64,000 nt of DNA from Polycladomyces subterraneus (lineage in GTDB: Bacteria > Bacillota > Bacilli > Thermoactinomycetales > JIR-001). The notes beneath the pieces are model-generated. The model was not told the DNA's origin and did no database searches. It worked only from the letters and a program-made list of their open reading frames with translations. The translations under genes were made by a program, and so were the position numbers. Shown here piece by piece: positions 53,655 through 62,958 of the stretch; positions within the stretch are counted from its first letter, which is position 1; each line of letters starts with the position of its first letter. The stretch spans positions 19,474 to 83,473 of the forward strand of contig NZ_JANRHH010000012.1 of assembly GCF_030433435.1 (NCBI RefSeq), given 5' to 3'.

Positions 53655-55201
53655 ACGCAGGCACCGTCTACTTGGTGGGAGCAGGTCCCGGCGATCCCGG
53701 GCTGATCACGGTCAAAGGGAAGGAAGCGATCGAAAAGTCCGATGTGATCGTGTATGACCGTTTGGCCAGCCCCCGATTGCTGAAATATGCCAAACCGGAT
53801 GCCGAGCGGATATACGTGGGGAAAATGCCGGACCGTCACACCTTGACGCAGGAAGAGATCAACCAGCTACTGGTGGAGAAAGCGAAAGAAGGTAAAACGG
53901 TCACCCGGCTGAAAGGGGGAGATCCGTTCGTTTTCGGACGCGGTGGCGAAGAAGCGGAGACATTGGTGGAGCACGGTATTCCGTTTGAGGTGGTGCCCGG
54001 GATCACATCGGCCATTGCCGTTCCCGCATACGCAGGGATTCCGGTAACGCACAGGGACATCAACCCTTCCTTCACCATCGTGACTGGACATGAGCGGCCG
54101 GAAAAAACGGAATCCGCCATCCGGTGGGATAAATTGGCCACTGCTTCGGAAACGTTGATTTTCCTGATGGGCGTGGGCAATTTGCCGTTCATCCGCGATC
54201 AGTTGATCCGGTACGGCCGTTCGGAAAACACCCCTGTCGCCCTGATTCGTTGGGGCACGCGTGTGGAACAGGAAGTGCTGACGGGGACGTTGGATGACAT
54301 CGTGGAAAAGGTACAGGAAGCCAACTTCCGCCCTCCCGCCATTATCATTGTGGGTGAAGTGGTCCGGTTGCGCGACAAGCTGAAATGGTTTGAGAACAAG
54401 CCATTATTCGGCCGGCGTGTGCTGGTGACGCGGGCGCGCAGTCAAAGCAGTTCGTTGGTGGAGAAAATCGAGGCGTTGGGCGGAGAAGCCGTCGAGTTTC
54501 CGGTGATACACCTCACGCGTCCCAAACGGCAGGACTTGCTGGATCAAGCCTTGAAACGGCTCGGGGTGTACGATTGGGTGGTGTTTACCAGTGTCAATGG
54601 TGTCAAGTATTTCTTCCGCCGTTTGCGTGAGCTGAAGCTGGATATCCGTTCGATGTCTAGGGCCAAGATAGCGGCGATTGGTCCGAAAACAGCGGAAGCC
54701 CTGGAGGAAAAAGGTCTTCTGGTTGAGGTGTTGCCCGACAAATTTCAGGCGGAGGCGTTGGTGGAGTACCTGAAACCGTTGGTTCGTTCTGGGGAACGCA
54801 TTCTGCTTCCGCGTGCCGACATCTCCCGAAAAGTGCTGGCTGTTGAGCTAGAGAAACTGGGGTGCCAAGTGGAGGAAGTAGACGCATACGACACGGTTGT
54901 CGGCAACGAAAATGCGGAAGAAGTGGCCAACATGTTGGAAAACGGCGCCATTCACGTGATCACGTTTACCAGTTCGTCCACTGTCCGCAATTTCGTAGAC
55001 GCAATTCGTTCCGTACGGGAAAATTGGCAATCCCTGATCCAAGGGACGCAAATCGCCTGCATCGGACCGATCACTGCTCAAACAGCGGAAGATCTCGGAC
55101 TGACGCCGGATGTGGTGGCGGAGCGTTTTACTATCGACGGATTGATTGAGGCCATTGCCCAACATCCGCCGAAAGTGCTGACGAAGGGGGAGTTGCGATG
55201 A
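53651..55201 (+). CDS. cobA-hemD: Uroporphyrinogen-III C-methyltransferase / uroporphyrinogen-III synthase fusion
   Basis: A 516-residue bifunctional protein. Residues 1 to about 245 are a SUMT methyltransferase ([58 protein letters not shown]) that makes precorrin-2. Residues about 255-510 are HemD ([45 protein letters not shown]), which closes the ring. Fusion places the two activities that commit uroporphyrinogen III to siroheme in one chain. It overlaps hemC and hemB by ATGA junctions. Confidence 0.95.
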   Translation: MNAGTVYLVGAGPGDPGLITVKGKEAIEKSDVIVYDRLASPRLLKYAKPDAERIYVGKMPDRHTLTQEEINQLLVEKAKEGKTVTRLKGGDPFVFGRGGEEAETLVEHGIPFEVVPGITSAIAVPAYAGIPVTHRDINPSFTIVTGHERPEKTESAIRWDKLATASETLIFLMGVGNLPFIRDQLIRYGRSENTPVALIRWGTRVEQEVLTGTLDDIVEKVQEANFRPPAIIIVGEVVRLRDKLKWFENKPLFGRRVLVTRARSQSSSLVEKIEALGGEAVEFPVIHLTRPKRQDLLDQALKRLGVYDWVVFTSVNGVKYFFRRLRELKLDIRSMSRAKIAAIGPKTAEALEEKGLLVEVLPDKFQAEALVEYLKPLVRSGERILLPRADISRKVLAVELEKLGCQVEEVDAYDTVVGNENAEEVANMLENGAIHVITFTSSSTVRNFVDAIRSVRENWQSLIQGTQIACIGPITAQTAEDLGLTPDVVAERFTIDGLIEAIAQHPPKVLTKGELR

Positions 55202-56181
55202 AACCGTTCGCACGGCATCGCCGGTTGAGAAGGAATGAGGCAATCCGAAGCATGGTGCGAGAACACCATGTGCAAGTGACGGATTTGATCTACCCATTGT
55301 TCGTCGTGGAAGGGAATGCTGTGAATGAGGAGATCCCGTCCATGCCGGGAGTTTATCATTACTCCCTGGACCGGCTGGACGAAGAGATCGACGAAGTGGT
55401 GGACCTCGGCATCCCGTCCGTCCTGATCTTCGGCGTACCCAATGAAAAAGACGCCTGCGGTAGTTCCGCCTACGACGAAAACGGCATCGTCCAGCGGGCC
55501 ATCCGCCAGATCAAGGAGCGGCATCCTGGATTGTATGTTATCGCGGACACATGCTTGTGCCAGTACACCGATCATGGCCACTGCGGCGTAGTGGAAGACG
55601 GGGAGATCGTCAACGACGCTTCACTGGAGCTGTTGGTGAAAACCGCCGTCTCCCAAGCACGTGCGGGTGCGGACATGATCGCGCCTTCCAATATGATGGA
55701 TGGGTTTGTCGCTGCCATCCGCCAAGGGCTGGACGAAGCGGGGTTCACACACATTCCGATCATGTCGTATGCGGTGAAGTATGCCTCCGCCTTCTACGGT
55801 CCGTTCCGTGATGCGGCTCATTCGGCACCCCAGTTCGGAGATCGCCGTACGTACCAGATGGACCCGGCCAACGCACGTGAAGCCTTGCGGGAAGCGGCTT
55901 CCGATGTGGAACAGGGAGCCGATCTGCTCATGGTGAAACCAGGCATGGCGTATCTGGATATCCTGCATCGGCTGAAAGAGCGGTTTGATCTGCCGGTGGC
56001 AGTGTACAACGTCAGTGCCGAATATGCGATGGTGAAAGCGGCTGCGCAAAATGGGTGGATCGACGAACAGCGTATCGTGATGGAACTGATGACTGCGATG
56101 AAACGGGCCGGCGCCGACCTGATTCTGACGTATCACGCCAAAGACGTGGCCCGGTGGCTGCGAGGAGGGATAAACGGATGA
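55198..56181 (+). CDS. hemB: Delta-aminolevulinic acid dehydratase (porphobilinogen synthase)
   Basis: A 327-residue enzyme that condenses two ALA. The catalytic lysines lie in [18 protein letters not shown] and [12 protein letters not shown]. The zinc-type cysteine cluster is [14 protein letters not shown], so it should use catalytic zinc. It starts in the ATGA overlap with the fusion gene and itself overlaps the next gene in the same way, which shows a tightly coupled operon. Confidence 0.96.
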   Translation: MKPFARHRRLRRNEAIRSMVREHHVQVTDLIYPLFVVEGNAVNEEIPSMPGVYHYSLDRLDEEIDEVVDLGIPSVLIFGVPNEKDACGSSAYDENGIVQRAIRQIKERHPGLYVIADTCLCQYTDHGHCGVVEDGEIVNDASLELLVKTAVSQARAGADMIAPSNMMDGFVAAIRQGLDEAGFTHIPIMSYAVKYASAFYGPFRDAAHSAPQFGDRRTYQMDPANAREALREAASDVEQGADLLMVKPGMAYLDILHRLKERFDLPVAVYNVSAEYAMVKAAAQNGWIDEQRIVMELMTAMKRAGADLILTYHAKDVARWLRGGING

Positions 56182-57230
56182 CCGCGCAAACGTTGGACCG
56201 ATTGGATCAGGAAATCCTGAACCTGTTGCAGGAAGGCATCGAGTTGGTGGAGCGCCCCTTCCTGGCGATCGCCGAAAAAGTGGGAACGACTGAAGAAGAC
56301 GTGATGGAGCGGGTTCGCCGATTGAAAGGGGACATTGTTCGGCAGATCTCGGCCATTTTCGATACGCGCACACTCGGATACCAATCCAGCTTGGTGGCGG
56401 CCAAAATTCCGGAGGAGCGCCTGGACGAGGCAGCACAGATCATCAACGATCACCCCGGGGTTTCCCACAATTACAAGCGAAACCATGACTACAACCTGTG
56501 GTTTACGATCGCTGTGCCTCCGAACAGCCGTCTCGGATTGGAAAAAACGGTGGAGCTCTTGGGTGAAATGGCCGAAGTGGATGTGATCCGCCTGATGCCC
56601 ACGCTCCGATTGTTCAAGATCGGCGTTCAGCTAGATATGACTGGAAAGGAAGATCAGACCAAGGCAAAGGCCAAACCAGCTTACGGGGAAGAAGACCGGA
56701 AACAGGCGGCCAAAACCGTCACCGACTTCGACATTGCCGTCATTCGTGAACTGCAGAAAGACTTGCCGATCGAGCCCCGGCCGTTTGACCGTTGGGCGCA
56801 AAACATCGGCATCAGCACGGAGGAACTCCTTCAAGCCGGCCGAGATCTGCAAGCTCGGAAGCAGATGCGCCGGTTCGCAGCCGTGCTCCATCACCGCAAG
56901 GCCGGCTTCCGTTTCAACGGCATGGGCGTCTGGGCCGTACCGGAGGATCGGGTGGATGAGGTTGGACCGAAAATGGCTTCCTTCAAGGCGGTCAGTCACT
57001 GCTATTTGCGTCCGACGTATCCAGATTGGCCTTACAGTATTTTTACGATGGTGCACGGCCGGACGATGGAGGAGTGCGAATCGATCCTGCAGGCGATCGA
57101 GGATGAAACGGGGATTACTGAGCGCGCCGTTTTGTACTCCACCAAAGAATACAAAAAGACCCGCGTCTCCTATTTCACTCCGGAAGCGGATGAGTGGGAG
57201 GAAAAAGTGATTCGCCGCTTCGGATTGTGA
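56178..57230 (+). CDS. ahbAB: Fused siroheme decarboxylase, AhbA/AhbB (NirDL) type
   Basis: A 350-residue protein with two tandem Lrp/AsnC-like units. The first (about 1-165) has a winged helix, then [20 protein letters not shown], typical of AhbA/NirD-G. The second (about 185-350) repeats the design and has [24 protein letters not shown], the AhbB/NirL-H hallmark. The two halves normally form a heterodimer that removes two acetate carboxyls from siroheme to give 12,18-didecarboxysiroheme, the precursor of heme d1 or of heme by the Ahb route. It overlaps hemB by ATGA, so it is part of the hem operon. A plain Lrp regulator is unlikely, given the NYxRxxxYNLWF and RPTYPDWPY motifs. Confidence 0.88.
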   Translation: MTAQTLDRLDQEILNLLQEGIELVERPFLAIAEKVGTTEEDVMERVRRLKGDIVRQISAIFDTRTLGYQSSLVAAKIPEERLDEAAQIINDHPGVSHNYKRNHDYNLWFTIAVPPNSRLGLEKTVELLGEMAEVDVIRLMPTLRLFKIGVQLDMTGKEDQTKAKAKPAYGEEDRKQAAKTVTDFDIAVIRELQKDLPIEPRPFDRWAQNIGISTEELLQAGRDLQARKQMRRFAAVLHHRKAGFRFNGMGVWAVPEDRVDEVGPKMASFKAVSHCYLRPTYPDWPYSIFTMVHGRTMEECESILQAIEDETGITERAVLYSTKEYKKTRVSYFTPEADEWEEKVIRRFGL

Positions 57231-57278
57231 GCGAAGGCGTGTCTGAACTTTGCTCGCGTTCATGCCCAAGAAGATCAC

Positions 57279-57312
57279 CCCCGCCGATCCATCGGTGGGG
57301 ATGTTTTTTTTA
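57279..57312 (+). terminator. Terminator of the hem operon
   Basis: A GC-rich stem of the type CCC..CCGAT / ATCGG.GGG followed by ATG and a run of eight Ts, 50 bases after the last stop. Confidence 0.75.
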
Positions 57313-57352
57313 CGGTTATAAAATGGCTCGATGAAAAAGGGTTAAAGTTAAG

Positions 57353-57578
57353 CTAGGGTGTGTCTGGTCATTCCGTAAGGAAGCAATATCAGGAAAGCGA
57401 AGACCTTAGCCCTGACTGTGCGAAAGGATTGAAATCGCGGGTAATTTGTCATAGCGAAGCGTACTTTGCCCGCGTCCTGCGCTGACGGGTCGGAGCGGTC
57501 ATCATATGCTTCTTCGTACGGAGCAGATGGAACGAGCCGGGAAAGCAATGCGGACAGTATTCACCAGACACACCCTAG
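57353..57578. mobile_element. MITE-like element with 16-bp terminal inverted repeats
   Basis: The 226-base element begins CTAGGGTGTGTCTGGT and ends with its exact reverse complement ACCAGACACACCCTAG. The outer CTAG on both sides may be part of the repeat or a 4-bp target duplication. It encodes no transposase. Inside is a CGCGGGT / GCCCGCG hairpin (57436-57442 with 57468-57474) also found at 30424-30460. It lies between the hem operon terminator and the lipoprotein gene, where no gene is disturbed. It could be moved in trans by a related transposase elsewhere. Confidence 0.7.
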
Positions 57579-57763
57579 TCCTTTATTTCTATGGAAAAGG
57601 ATGAATATGGACAAAAGAATAAAAATCACAAATTCTGCATGAAGAGTAGTGATCTCTGTGCTAAAATGGTAAAGTCTCCTTTTGAAGTTAGGAAATCCTT
57701 TATTCTATCGGTTTCACTTCAAAGAGGAGTCCGCAATCATCTTAAAGAGAAAGGAAGACTGTG

Positions 57764-58633
57764 ATGCGTCGCAAGTGGAATTGGCTGTTTGTTTCTGCCA
57801 TGATTCTGGTTCTTGTTGCTGGTTGTGGACAACTCAACATCGCCGCCGAGGGTATGAAAAAATTGACGCCCAAGGAAGTGCTGATCAAAGCGGAGCATGC
57901 CGCTGAAAAATCCAAAGGTCTCTCCTACAAAATAACCGGAAACCAAGCCTTAAGCATCGAAGCCGGCGGCCAAACCAAATCCGTCGACCAAACCATCGAG
58001 GGGAACATCGACTTGACCAATCAACCGCAGGCGATGCATATAACGATGACCGTTCACAGTGAAGGCCAGAAAGTCGATGGGGAAATGTACATGGTGGGAA
58101 ATGAACTCTATCAGAAGACGGTCGACGGGAGCGGCTGGCTGAAATCGAATGCGCCGGATCTCGGCTCCACCGAGTCACAAAACCCGAATGAAGCGTTGCA
58201 AAAGCTGGAAGAATTGCTCGGCAAGCTGCAAACACCGGAAGAGAAGAAAATGCTGAAAATGACGGAGACGGCGAATGCCTACGTATTGGAGATCAACGTC
58301 GACGAACATACTCCTCATACTATCATAGACAAATGCATGGAGGAAGTGAAGGCGGCGATGCTCCCGCAATTTCAACATGCAGGTATCCCCGTTGATGCCG
58401 ATCAAATCAAACTGCATCAGTATAGCCAAAAGATCACGATTGACAAAAAATCCTTCAGACAAACCAAAGTGGTGCAAGAGACGAAAATAGAAATCCCGAT
58501 CAACGATCCTTCCGTTAGCGGCACGCTGAATGCGGATCAAAAAATGGAAATGAGTCTGGTTGGCGATTTCAATGAAACAATCAAAATACCGGAAGATGTG
58601 AAAAATAGCGCTCAAGAAGTACAAGTGCAATAA
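57764..58633 (+). CDS. Lipoprotein of the DUF6612 type
   Basis: A 289-residue lipoprotein (signal ending LVAGCGQ). The mature protein has a LolA/LppX-like beta pattern: ALSIEAGGQTKSVDQTIEGNIDLTNQPQAMHITM, VDGEMYMVGNELYQK and SVSGTLNADQKMEMSL. Several Gram-positive lipoproteins of this shape are called DUF6612. Its function is unknown. AAAGGA lies before the ATG. It is a single gene with its own terminator. Confidence 0.75.
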   Translation: MRRKWNWLFVSAMILVLVAGCGQLNIAAEGMKKLTPKEVLIKAEHAAEKSKGLSYKITGNQALSIEAGGQTKSVDQTIEGNIDLTNQPQAMHITMTVHSEGQKVDGEMYMVGNELYQKTVDGSGWLKSNAPDLGSTESQNPNEALQKLEELLGKLQTPEEKKMLKMTETANAYVLEINVDEHTPHTIIDKCMEEVKAAMLPQFQHAGIPVDADQIKLHQYSQKITIDKKSFRQTKVVQETKIEIPINDPSVSGTLNADQKMEMSLVGDFNETIKIPEDVKNSAQEVQVQ

Positions 58634-58698
58634 CGTATGTGAAGAACCACCCGTCTCCATCGATTCGTGGGGGAAGACGGCTGTGTCACGAAACTGAG

Positions 58699-58726
58699 GG
58701 AGCCATCAGTGGCTCCTTTTTATTTG
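58699..58726 (+). terminator. Terminator after the DUF6612 lipoprotein gene
   Basis: GGAGCCA / TGGCTCC stem with 4-base loop followed by TTTTTATTT. The rest of the gap up to 58947 shows no gene and nothing recognisable. Confidence 0.85.
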
Positions 58727-58947
58727 TCTTCATTATTCCGTTAATGTCCTCTTCAGTCCACATGCCTTCTCACTTCCGATACCAACCCATTATCGGAAGT
58801 TTAAACTTCTTTCATCATCGATAACGAATCTATTCTTCTAAAAAGGGGTTTGACCACGGTGCAGGGCGGGTAGAAAATTCACGTTACCACATAAATCCCT
58901 TTATATGGATTTGGTGGAAAAATTACTTTTTGGTATGAGGTGATGTT

Positions 58948-59400
58948 GTGAAACATTGGATCACATCCCTGATGGTGACCGCGGCTTTGTTGGTCGGTGC
59001 GAGTGGTTCGCACGTCTGGGCAGCGAAATCTTTCTCACAGCCTGTATCCGGTACGCATATTACGCAGAAATACGGAAAACAGCACCGGGCGATCGATTAT
59101 CAACGATACAAGCGTGACAAAGGTTTCGTTGGCAGCATCGGGGACGGGAAGGTGATTAAGGTAAAACGAGATGCGAAGTGCGACTACGGATGGCATGTGA
59201 TGGTGGATCATGGGGACGGTTACGTGAGTGTCTATTCCCATCTCAGTGGAATCAGTGTATTGCAAGGGCAAAAAGTGAAAAAGGGAAACAAAATCGGCAA
59301 TATGGGCAAGACCGGGAAAGTGCACGCAAAATATCCGATTCTTCATTTGGAAGTAATCAAGGATGGGAAAAAGATTAATCCAATGAGTGTCATGAAGTGA
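58948..59400 (+). CDS. Secreted M23-like (LytM) protein, possibly inactive
   Basis: A 150-residue protein with a signal peptide (cleavage near VWAAKS) and almost only an M23 domain: QHRAIDYQ supplies the HxxxD zinc ligands, VYSHLSG the third conserved His, and ILHLEV the HxH site. In active enzymes the last motif is usually HLHFE; here the first His is Ile, so the catalytic base is missing while the zinc ligand remains. It may bind peptidoglycan without cutting it. It starts with GTG at 58948. Confidence 0.78.
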   Translation: MKHWITSLMVTAALLVGASGSHVWAAKSFSQPVSGTHITQKYGKQHRAIDYQRYKRDKGFVGSIGDGKVIKVKRDAKCDYGWHVMVDHGDGYVSVYSHLSGISVLQGQKVKKGNKIGNMGKTGKVHAKYPILHLEVIKDGKKINPMSVMK

Positions 59401-59404
59401 CCAT

Positions 59405-59557
59405 GCGGTTCATCGCCTGACGGCCTCTTGTAAGAGGGGGCTGCGGGTTAGCCGAAAGATCATTGGGAATGGCTCATGGTTTGGTGTCAGCTCTGAGTTG
59501 CCCACCTCCAGCTACAGTCGGAGCGGAAGTGGGAACTCAGAGCCTTTTCGTTTTTTA
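59405..59557 (+). ncRNA. Candidate structured RNA ending in a long terminator hairpin
   Basis: After the M23-like gene come a GCCTCTT / AGAGGGGGC hairpin (about 59423-59442), a GGTTAGCC...GGCTCA pairing, and a long rod: GCTCTGAGTTGCCCACCTCC with GGAAGTGGGAACTCAGAGC (59490-59509 with 59525-59543), about 19 paired positions, then CTTTTCGTTTTTT. The rod alone would be a terminator for the M23-like gene. The preceding structure and the gene-free 290 bases before hemL leave room for a small RNA or leader. No known RNA family was recognised. Confidence 0.4.
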
Positions 59558-59690
59558 ATACATCATCGGTCCTTTCACGCCTTCATATAAAGCGGCATCA
59601 TACATCCACCAAACAGACAAAATCACCCGCTTACCCCTCGTGTGTTGTGTCGGGATTTGCGGTACAATACCGTTTGAGAGGTGATGTGGC

Positions 59691-60980
59691 TTGCATAAGG
59701 GATTTCAGCGGTCGATTGCCTATTATGAACAAGCGGTGAAAGTGATTCCCGGCGGGGTGAACAGCCCGGTCCGCGCGTTCAAGTCCGTGGAGATGAACCC
59801 GGTTGTGCTGCAGCGCGGCGAAGGAAGCCGGGTATGGGATGTGGACGGGAATGAATACATCGATTACATCTGTTCGTGGGGACCGCTCATTCTGGGTCAT
59901 TCCCACCCGTCCGTGGTGGAGGCAGTCAAAGCGGCTGCGGAAAAAGGGACCAGCTTCGGTGCGCTGACCGAGATTGAGGTGAAAATGGCCCAGTTGGTGG
60001 CGGAAATTGTACCGTCTGTGGAAGTGGTCCGGATGGTCAACTCCGGTACCGAAGCGACGATGAGCGCATTGCGGTTGGCCCGTGCGTATACTCGCAGGAA
60101 CAAGATTGTGAAATTTGAGGGCAGCTATCACGGCCACTCCGACAGCTTGCTGATTAAAGCCGGTTCCGGTGTGGCGACGTTAGGGTTGCCGGACAGTCCC
60201 GGTGTGCCGGAGAATACGGCGCAGCACACATTGACCGTCCCCTACAACGATTTAGACAGCGCCCGCGTGGCCTTCCAGAAGTTCGGCCACGATATCGCCG
60301 CGGTGATTGTGGAACCGGTGGCGGGGAACATGGGTGTCGTGCCGCCCGAACCGGGCTTTCTGGAGGGATTGCGCCGATTGACCGCGCATTACGGTGCGCT
60401 GTTGATTTTCGACGAAGTCATGACCGGTTTCCGGGTCGATTATCATTGTGCGCAAGGCAAGTATGGAGTAATGCCTGATCTGACTACCTTGGGGAAAGTG
60501 ATCGGTGGCGGTCTGCCCGTCGGGGCATACGGCGGTCGACGTGAAATCATGGAGATGGTGGCCCCGACCGGTCCCGTGTATCAAGCGGGAACGCTCTCCG
60601 GCAATCCGTTGGCCATGGCCGCCGGCTATGCTACATTGCAGGAGCTGGGTAAGCCTGGCGTTTATGAGCAATTGGAAGCCAAAGCGTCCCGGTTGGAGGA
60701 AGGATTCCGGCAAAACGCGGAAGAAACGGGTATTCCCTACCATATTAACCGGGTGGGTTCCATGGTGTGTCTGTTCTTCACGGGTGAAAGAGTAGTAAGC
60801 TACACCCAGGCCAAACAATCCGACACCAAGCGGTTTGCCCGTTATTTCCGACTGATGCTGGAACAAGGTATTCTGTTGCCACCGTCACAGTTTGAGGGTA
60901 TGTTCGTCTCCGCCGCGCACAGTGACGAAGATATCGAACGGACGATCGAAGCCAATCGGAACGCGTTGAAACAACTGTGA
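59691..60980 (+). CDS. hemL: Glutamate-1-semialdehyde 2,1-aminomutase
   Basis: A 429-residue PLP enzyme that converts glutamate-1-semialdehyde to ALA, the step after Hem[39 protein letters not shown] and the PLP lysine in [16 protein letters not shown] (near residue 268) are present. It starts with TTG at 59691, behind GAGAGGTG. In B. subtilis hemL closes the hem operon; here the lipoprotein, M23-like gene and MITE separate it from ahbAB, so it must have its own promoter. Confidence 0.96.
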   Translation: MHKGFQRSIAYYEQAVKVIPGGVNSPVRAFKSVEMNPVVLQRGEGSRVWDVDGNEYIDYICSWGPLILGHSHPSVVEAVKAAAEKGTSFGALTEIEVKMAQLVAEIVPSVEVVRMVNSGTEATMSALRLARAYTRRNKIVKFEGSYHGHSDSLLIKAGSGVATLGLPDSPGVPENTAQHTLTVPYNDLDSARVAFQKFGHDIAAVIVEPVAGNMGVVPPEPGFLEGLRRLTAHYGALLIFDEVMTGFRVDYHCAQGKYGVMPDLTTLGKVIGGGLPVGAYGGRREIMEMVAPTGPVYQAGTLSGNPLAMAAGYATLQELGKPGVYEQLEAKASRLEEGFRQNAEETGIPYHINRVGSMVCLFFTGERVVSYTQAKQSDTKRFARYFRLMLEQGILLPPSQFEGMFVSAAHSDEDIERTIEANRNALKQL

Positions 60981-61018
60981 TACTACTGTTTGATGAAGGG
61001 CGGTTTGGAAACAATCTT

Positions 61019-61055
61019 GCCAAGCGTGACAAAAACGCTTGGCTTTTTCCTTTTT
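61019..61055. terminator. Bidirectional terminator between hemL and oxalate decarboxylase
   Basis: Perfect 9-bp stem GCCAAGCGT / ACGCTTGGC followed by TTTTTCCTTTTTG on the plus strand; the minus strand side also reaches A/T-rich sequence near the convergent stop. Confidence 0.88.
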
Positions 61056-61091
61056 GCGGGATCGGTCATTTTCTTTCTTTTGGTCCTCCTC

Positions 61092-62243
61092 TTACTTGTA
61101 TTTGACAACAGGCCATTTCTGTTTCCGCAGTGCGTTCATCAGCTCCGGTCCAACATGCAAGTTGTCCTCTACCAGTTCCCGAGGAGTCAGCGCCATCCAC
61201 TGGTTCAGCGACACGTCGGCAAAACGGTTACTCTTAAACATCTCTAGAAACATCAGCTTTTGGTTACCGGTGTTCTGGATATAGTGACCCATAGCGAACG
61301 GTACATACCCTACATCACCGGCTCGGTAATTGAAAGTTCTTGCCGTGCCGTTAGACGCGAACACCGTCATCCGTGCCGTGCCTGTAAGGTAATATTGCCA
61401 TTCGTCGTTATTCGGGTGCCAATGCATTTCTCGCATCCCGCCCGGCTCGACCTCCACAAACGCCGCCGCAATAGTGGTCGAAATAGGGAAGTTGGAAGAA
61501 TCAACAATGCGAACCGTCCCGCCCGGAGTCCGTATTGGTCGCTGTGCCAGAAGCCGGTGTGTGAAGCTCTTCGGCACGGTACCATACGGACTCGAAACCT
61601 TCTGTGTCTCAATCGGACCTGGCACATAACTCTGGAACATATATTTCTGGCTCGACGGGATTTGGGCAAAGGCGCTTTCCTGCACGCCGAAGTTTGCAGA
61701 CAGCACGTCCTTCGGAGTGTGCGCGAACCAGTCGGAGATGGTAAAGGTGTCGTTTTCGGAGAAGTTGCCATCATCAAAAACCAATAGAAACTCACAGCCT
61801 TGGATCGAATGGGGGATGCCTGGGGGAAAGTACCACAGGTCGCCCACTCCGACATCAGCTATAAAGTTCCGTCCATCCTGATCGACCGCAGTGATGCGCG
61901 CACGGCCAACGAGCATGAAAGCCCACTCAGCCTGCTTGTGCCAGTGTAGCTCCCGTACACCGCCCGGTGTAAGACGCATGTTCACCCCCGCAAGCGTGGT
62001 TGCGATCGGCAGCTGTCTCACCGTGACTTCCCGTGACCAGCCGCCGTGAAATAACTGCATATAGGTGTCGGAGAAGGAGAACTTCAAGTTGGGGATCTTT
62101 CCGGCGTCGGTGGCCGGTGGAACCAGCATGTCGGGGTTCTCAAGATCGCGCATCACGTCCCGCGGACCGGGATCGGTCGCACCAGCGCCGTCATCCCTTA
62201 TAGGCTGTGGTACAGGAGGGCAATTCTTAGGTCGTCTTTCCAT
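61092..62243 (-). CDS. oxdC: Oxalate decarboxylase (bicupin)
   Basis: A 383-residue manganese enzyme that splits oxalate to formate and CO2. The two cupin domains carry [16 protein letters not shown] and [17 protein letters not shown] (three His and one Glu each, with later histidines in IPHSIQG and GHYIQNTG). The lid reads FSENDTF; in B. subtilis OxdC it is SENS with the active Glu, so Glu is kept and Ser is replaced by Asp. The length equals OxdC/OxdD (OxdD is a spore coat protein). GGGAGAG precedes the ATG. It is a single gene. Confidence 0.93.
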   Translation of the reverse strand: MERRPKNCPPVPQPIRDDGAGATDPGPRDVMRDLENPDMLVPPATDAGKIPNLKFSFSDTYMQLFHGGWSREVTVRQLPIATTLAGVNMRLTPGGVRELHWHKQAEWAFMLVGRARITAVDQDGRNFIADVGVGDLWYFPPGIPHSIQGCEFLLVFDDGNFSENDTFTISDWFAHTPKDVLSANFGVQESAFAQIPSSQKYMFQSYVPGPIETQKVSSPYGTVPKSFTHRLLAQRPIRTPGGTVRIVDSSNFPISTTIAAAFVEVEPGGMREMHWHPNNDEWQYYLTGTARMTVFASNGTARTFNYRAGDVGYVPFAMGHYIQNTGNQKLMFLEMFKSNRFADVSLNQWMALTPRELVEDNLHVGPELMNALRKQKWPVVKYK

Positions 62244-62556
62244 GAAAACTCTCTCCCATGTTCGTATTTCTTATTCGTAGGCTATGACGCGAATTCGCAG
62301 GTATGTCGGTGGTACCCCCCAAAAAAAGTCCATTCTTCTATGGTTTCTCTGCCTTCATTTTGCTGTTTGATTTTGAAACTGTCAGAGGTCAAAATTCTGG
62401 GGTACTGTGCAGGTTTAGCCAACAACATGAAATCCATGATTTGTGCTTTACATTGTGATTGGTTTGTCATTTCGGTCTTCACTCTACATGTGCTGTCCCT
62501 ACAATACGGATCATTGAATAGGATAAGGCGAGACGAGAGGAAAAGAGGTGCATATA
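62244..62556. other. Gene-free stretch between oxdC and the yjcZ-like gene
   Basis: Both flanking genes start outward from here, so promoters must lie within, but no convincing element was assigned. Several frames run through it on both strands; none has a ribosome site or family features. Confidence 0.4.
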
Positions 62557-62661
62557 ATGAGCGGATACGGTTATGGTGGTTTCGGATTTCGTCGCCTGTT
62601 GATTTTCCTGTTGGTAATCGCAACGATTTTTGTTTTTGCCGGCGTTGGATTTGGTGGCTAA
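62557..62661 (+). CDS. YjcZ-family sporulation micropeptide
   Basis: A 34-residue gene: MSGYGYGGFGFRRLL, then a hydrophobic helix of about 16 residues and the end FAGVGFGG. Glycine/tyrosine-rich start, one short helix and a glycine end are typical of the YjcZ/TIGR01732 family of tiny spore-associated membrane proteins. AGAGGTG precedes the ATG at a normal distance, and a terminator follows at 62724. Its role is unknown. Confidence 0.85.
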   Translation: MSGYGYGGFGFRRLLIFLLVIATIFVFAGVGFGG

Positions 62662-62723
62662 TAACAGGATTGACGCACAATAAACCCAACTTAGCACCTA
62701 ACTGATGTTGGATGAGGCTACTG

Positions 62724-62750
62724 ACCCAGTGGGAAACTGCTGGGTTTGTT
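62724..62750 (+). terminator. Terminator after the yjcZ-like gene
   Basis: ACCCAGT / ACTGcTGGGT stem followed by TTGTTT. Confidence 0.7.
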
Positions 62751-62958
62751 TATGGATTGAACAATAGGGGATGTAGCGGACGATGGGAGGGAAAACCATC
62801 AACTGGTCCTTGTAATTATCCTTGTAATTAAATGGTCTCCTTTGCTTTTCATCTACATTGGTGGTTGGATTCGGGGGCTCATATTTTTGCAAGAATGAAC
62901 GATTGATCAATAGCGAATAATGTATACAGCAAACTGAAACAGAAAGGCAACGGCGACT

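Noticed and set aside
59405..59557. ydaO (cyclic di-AMP) or 6S RNA
   Set aside because: The conserved blocks of those families are not present; the position downstream rather than upstream of the wall hydrolase also does not fit ydaO.
62698..62910. A 70-codon minus-strand frame
   Set aside because: It runs through the terminator of the yjcZ-like gene and has no ribosome site.
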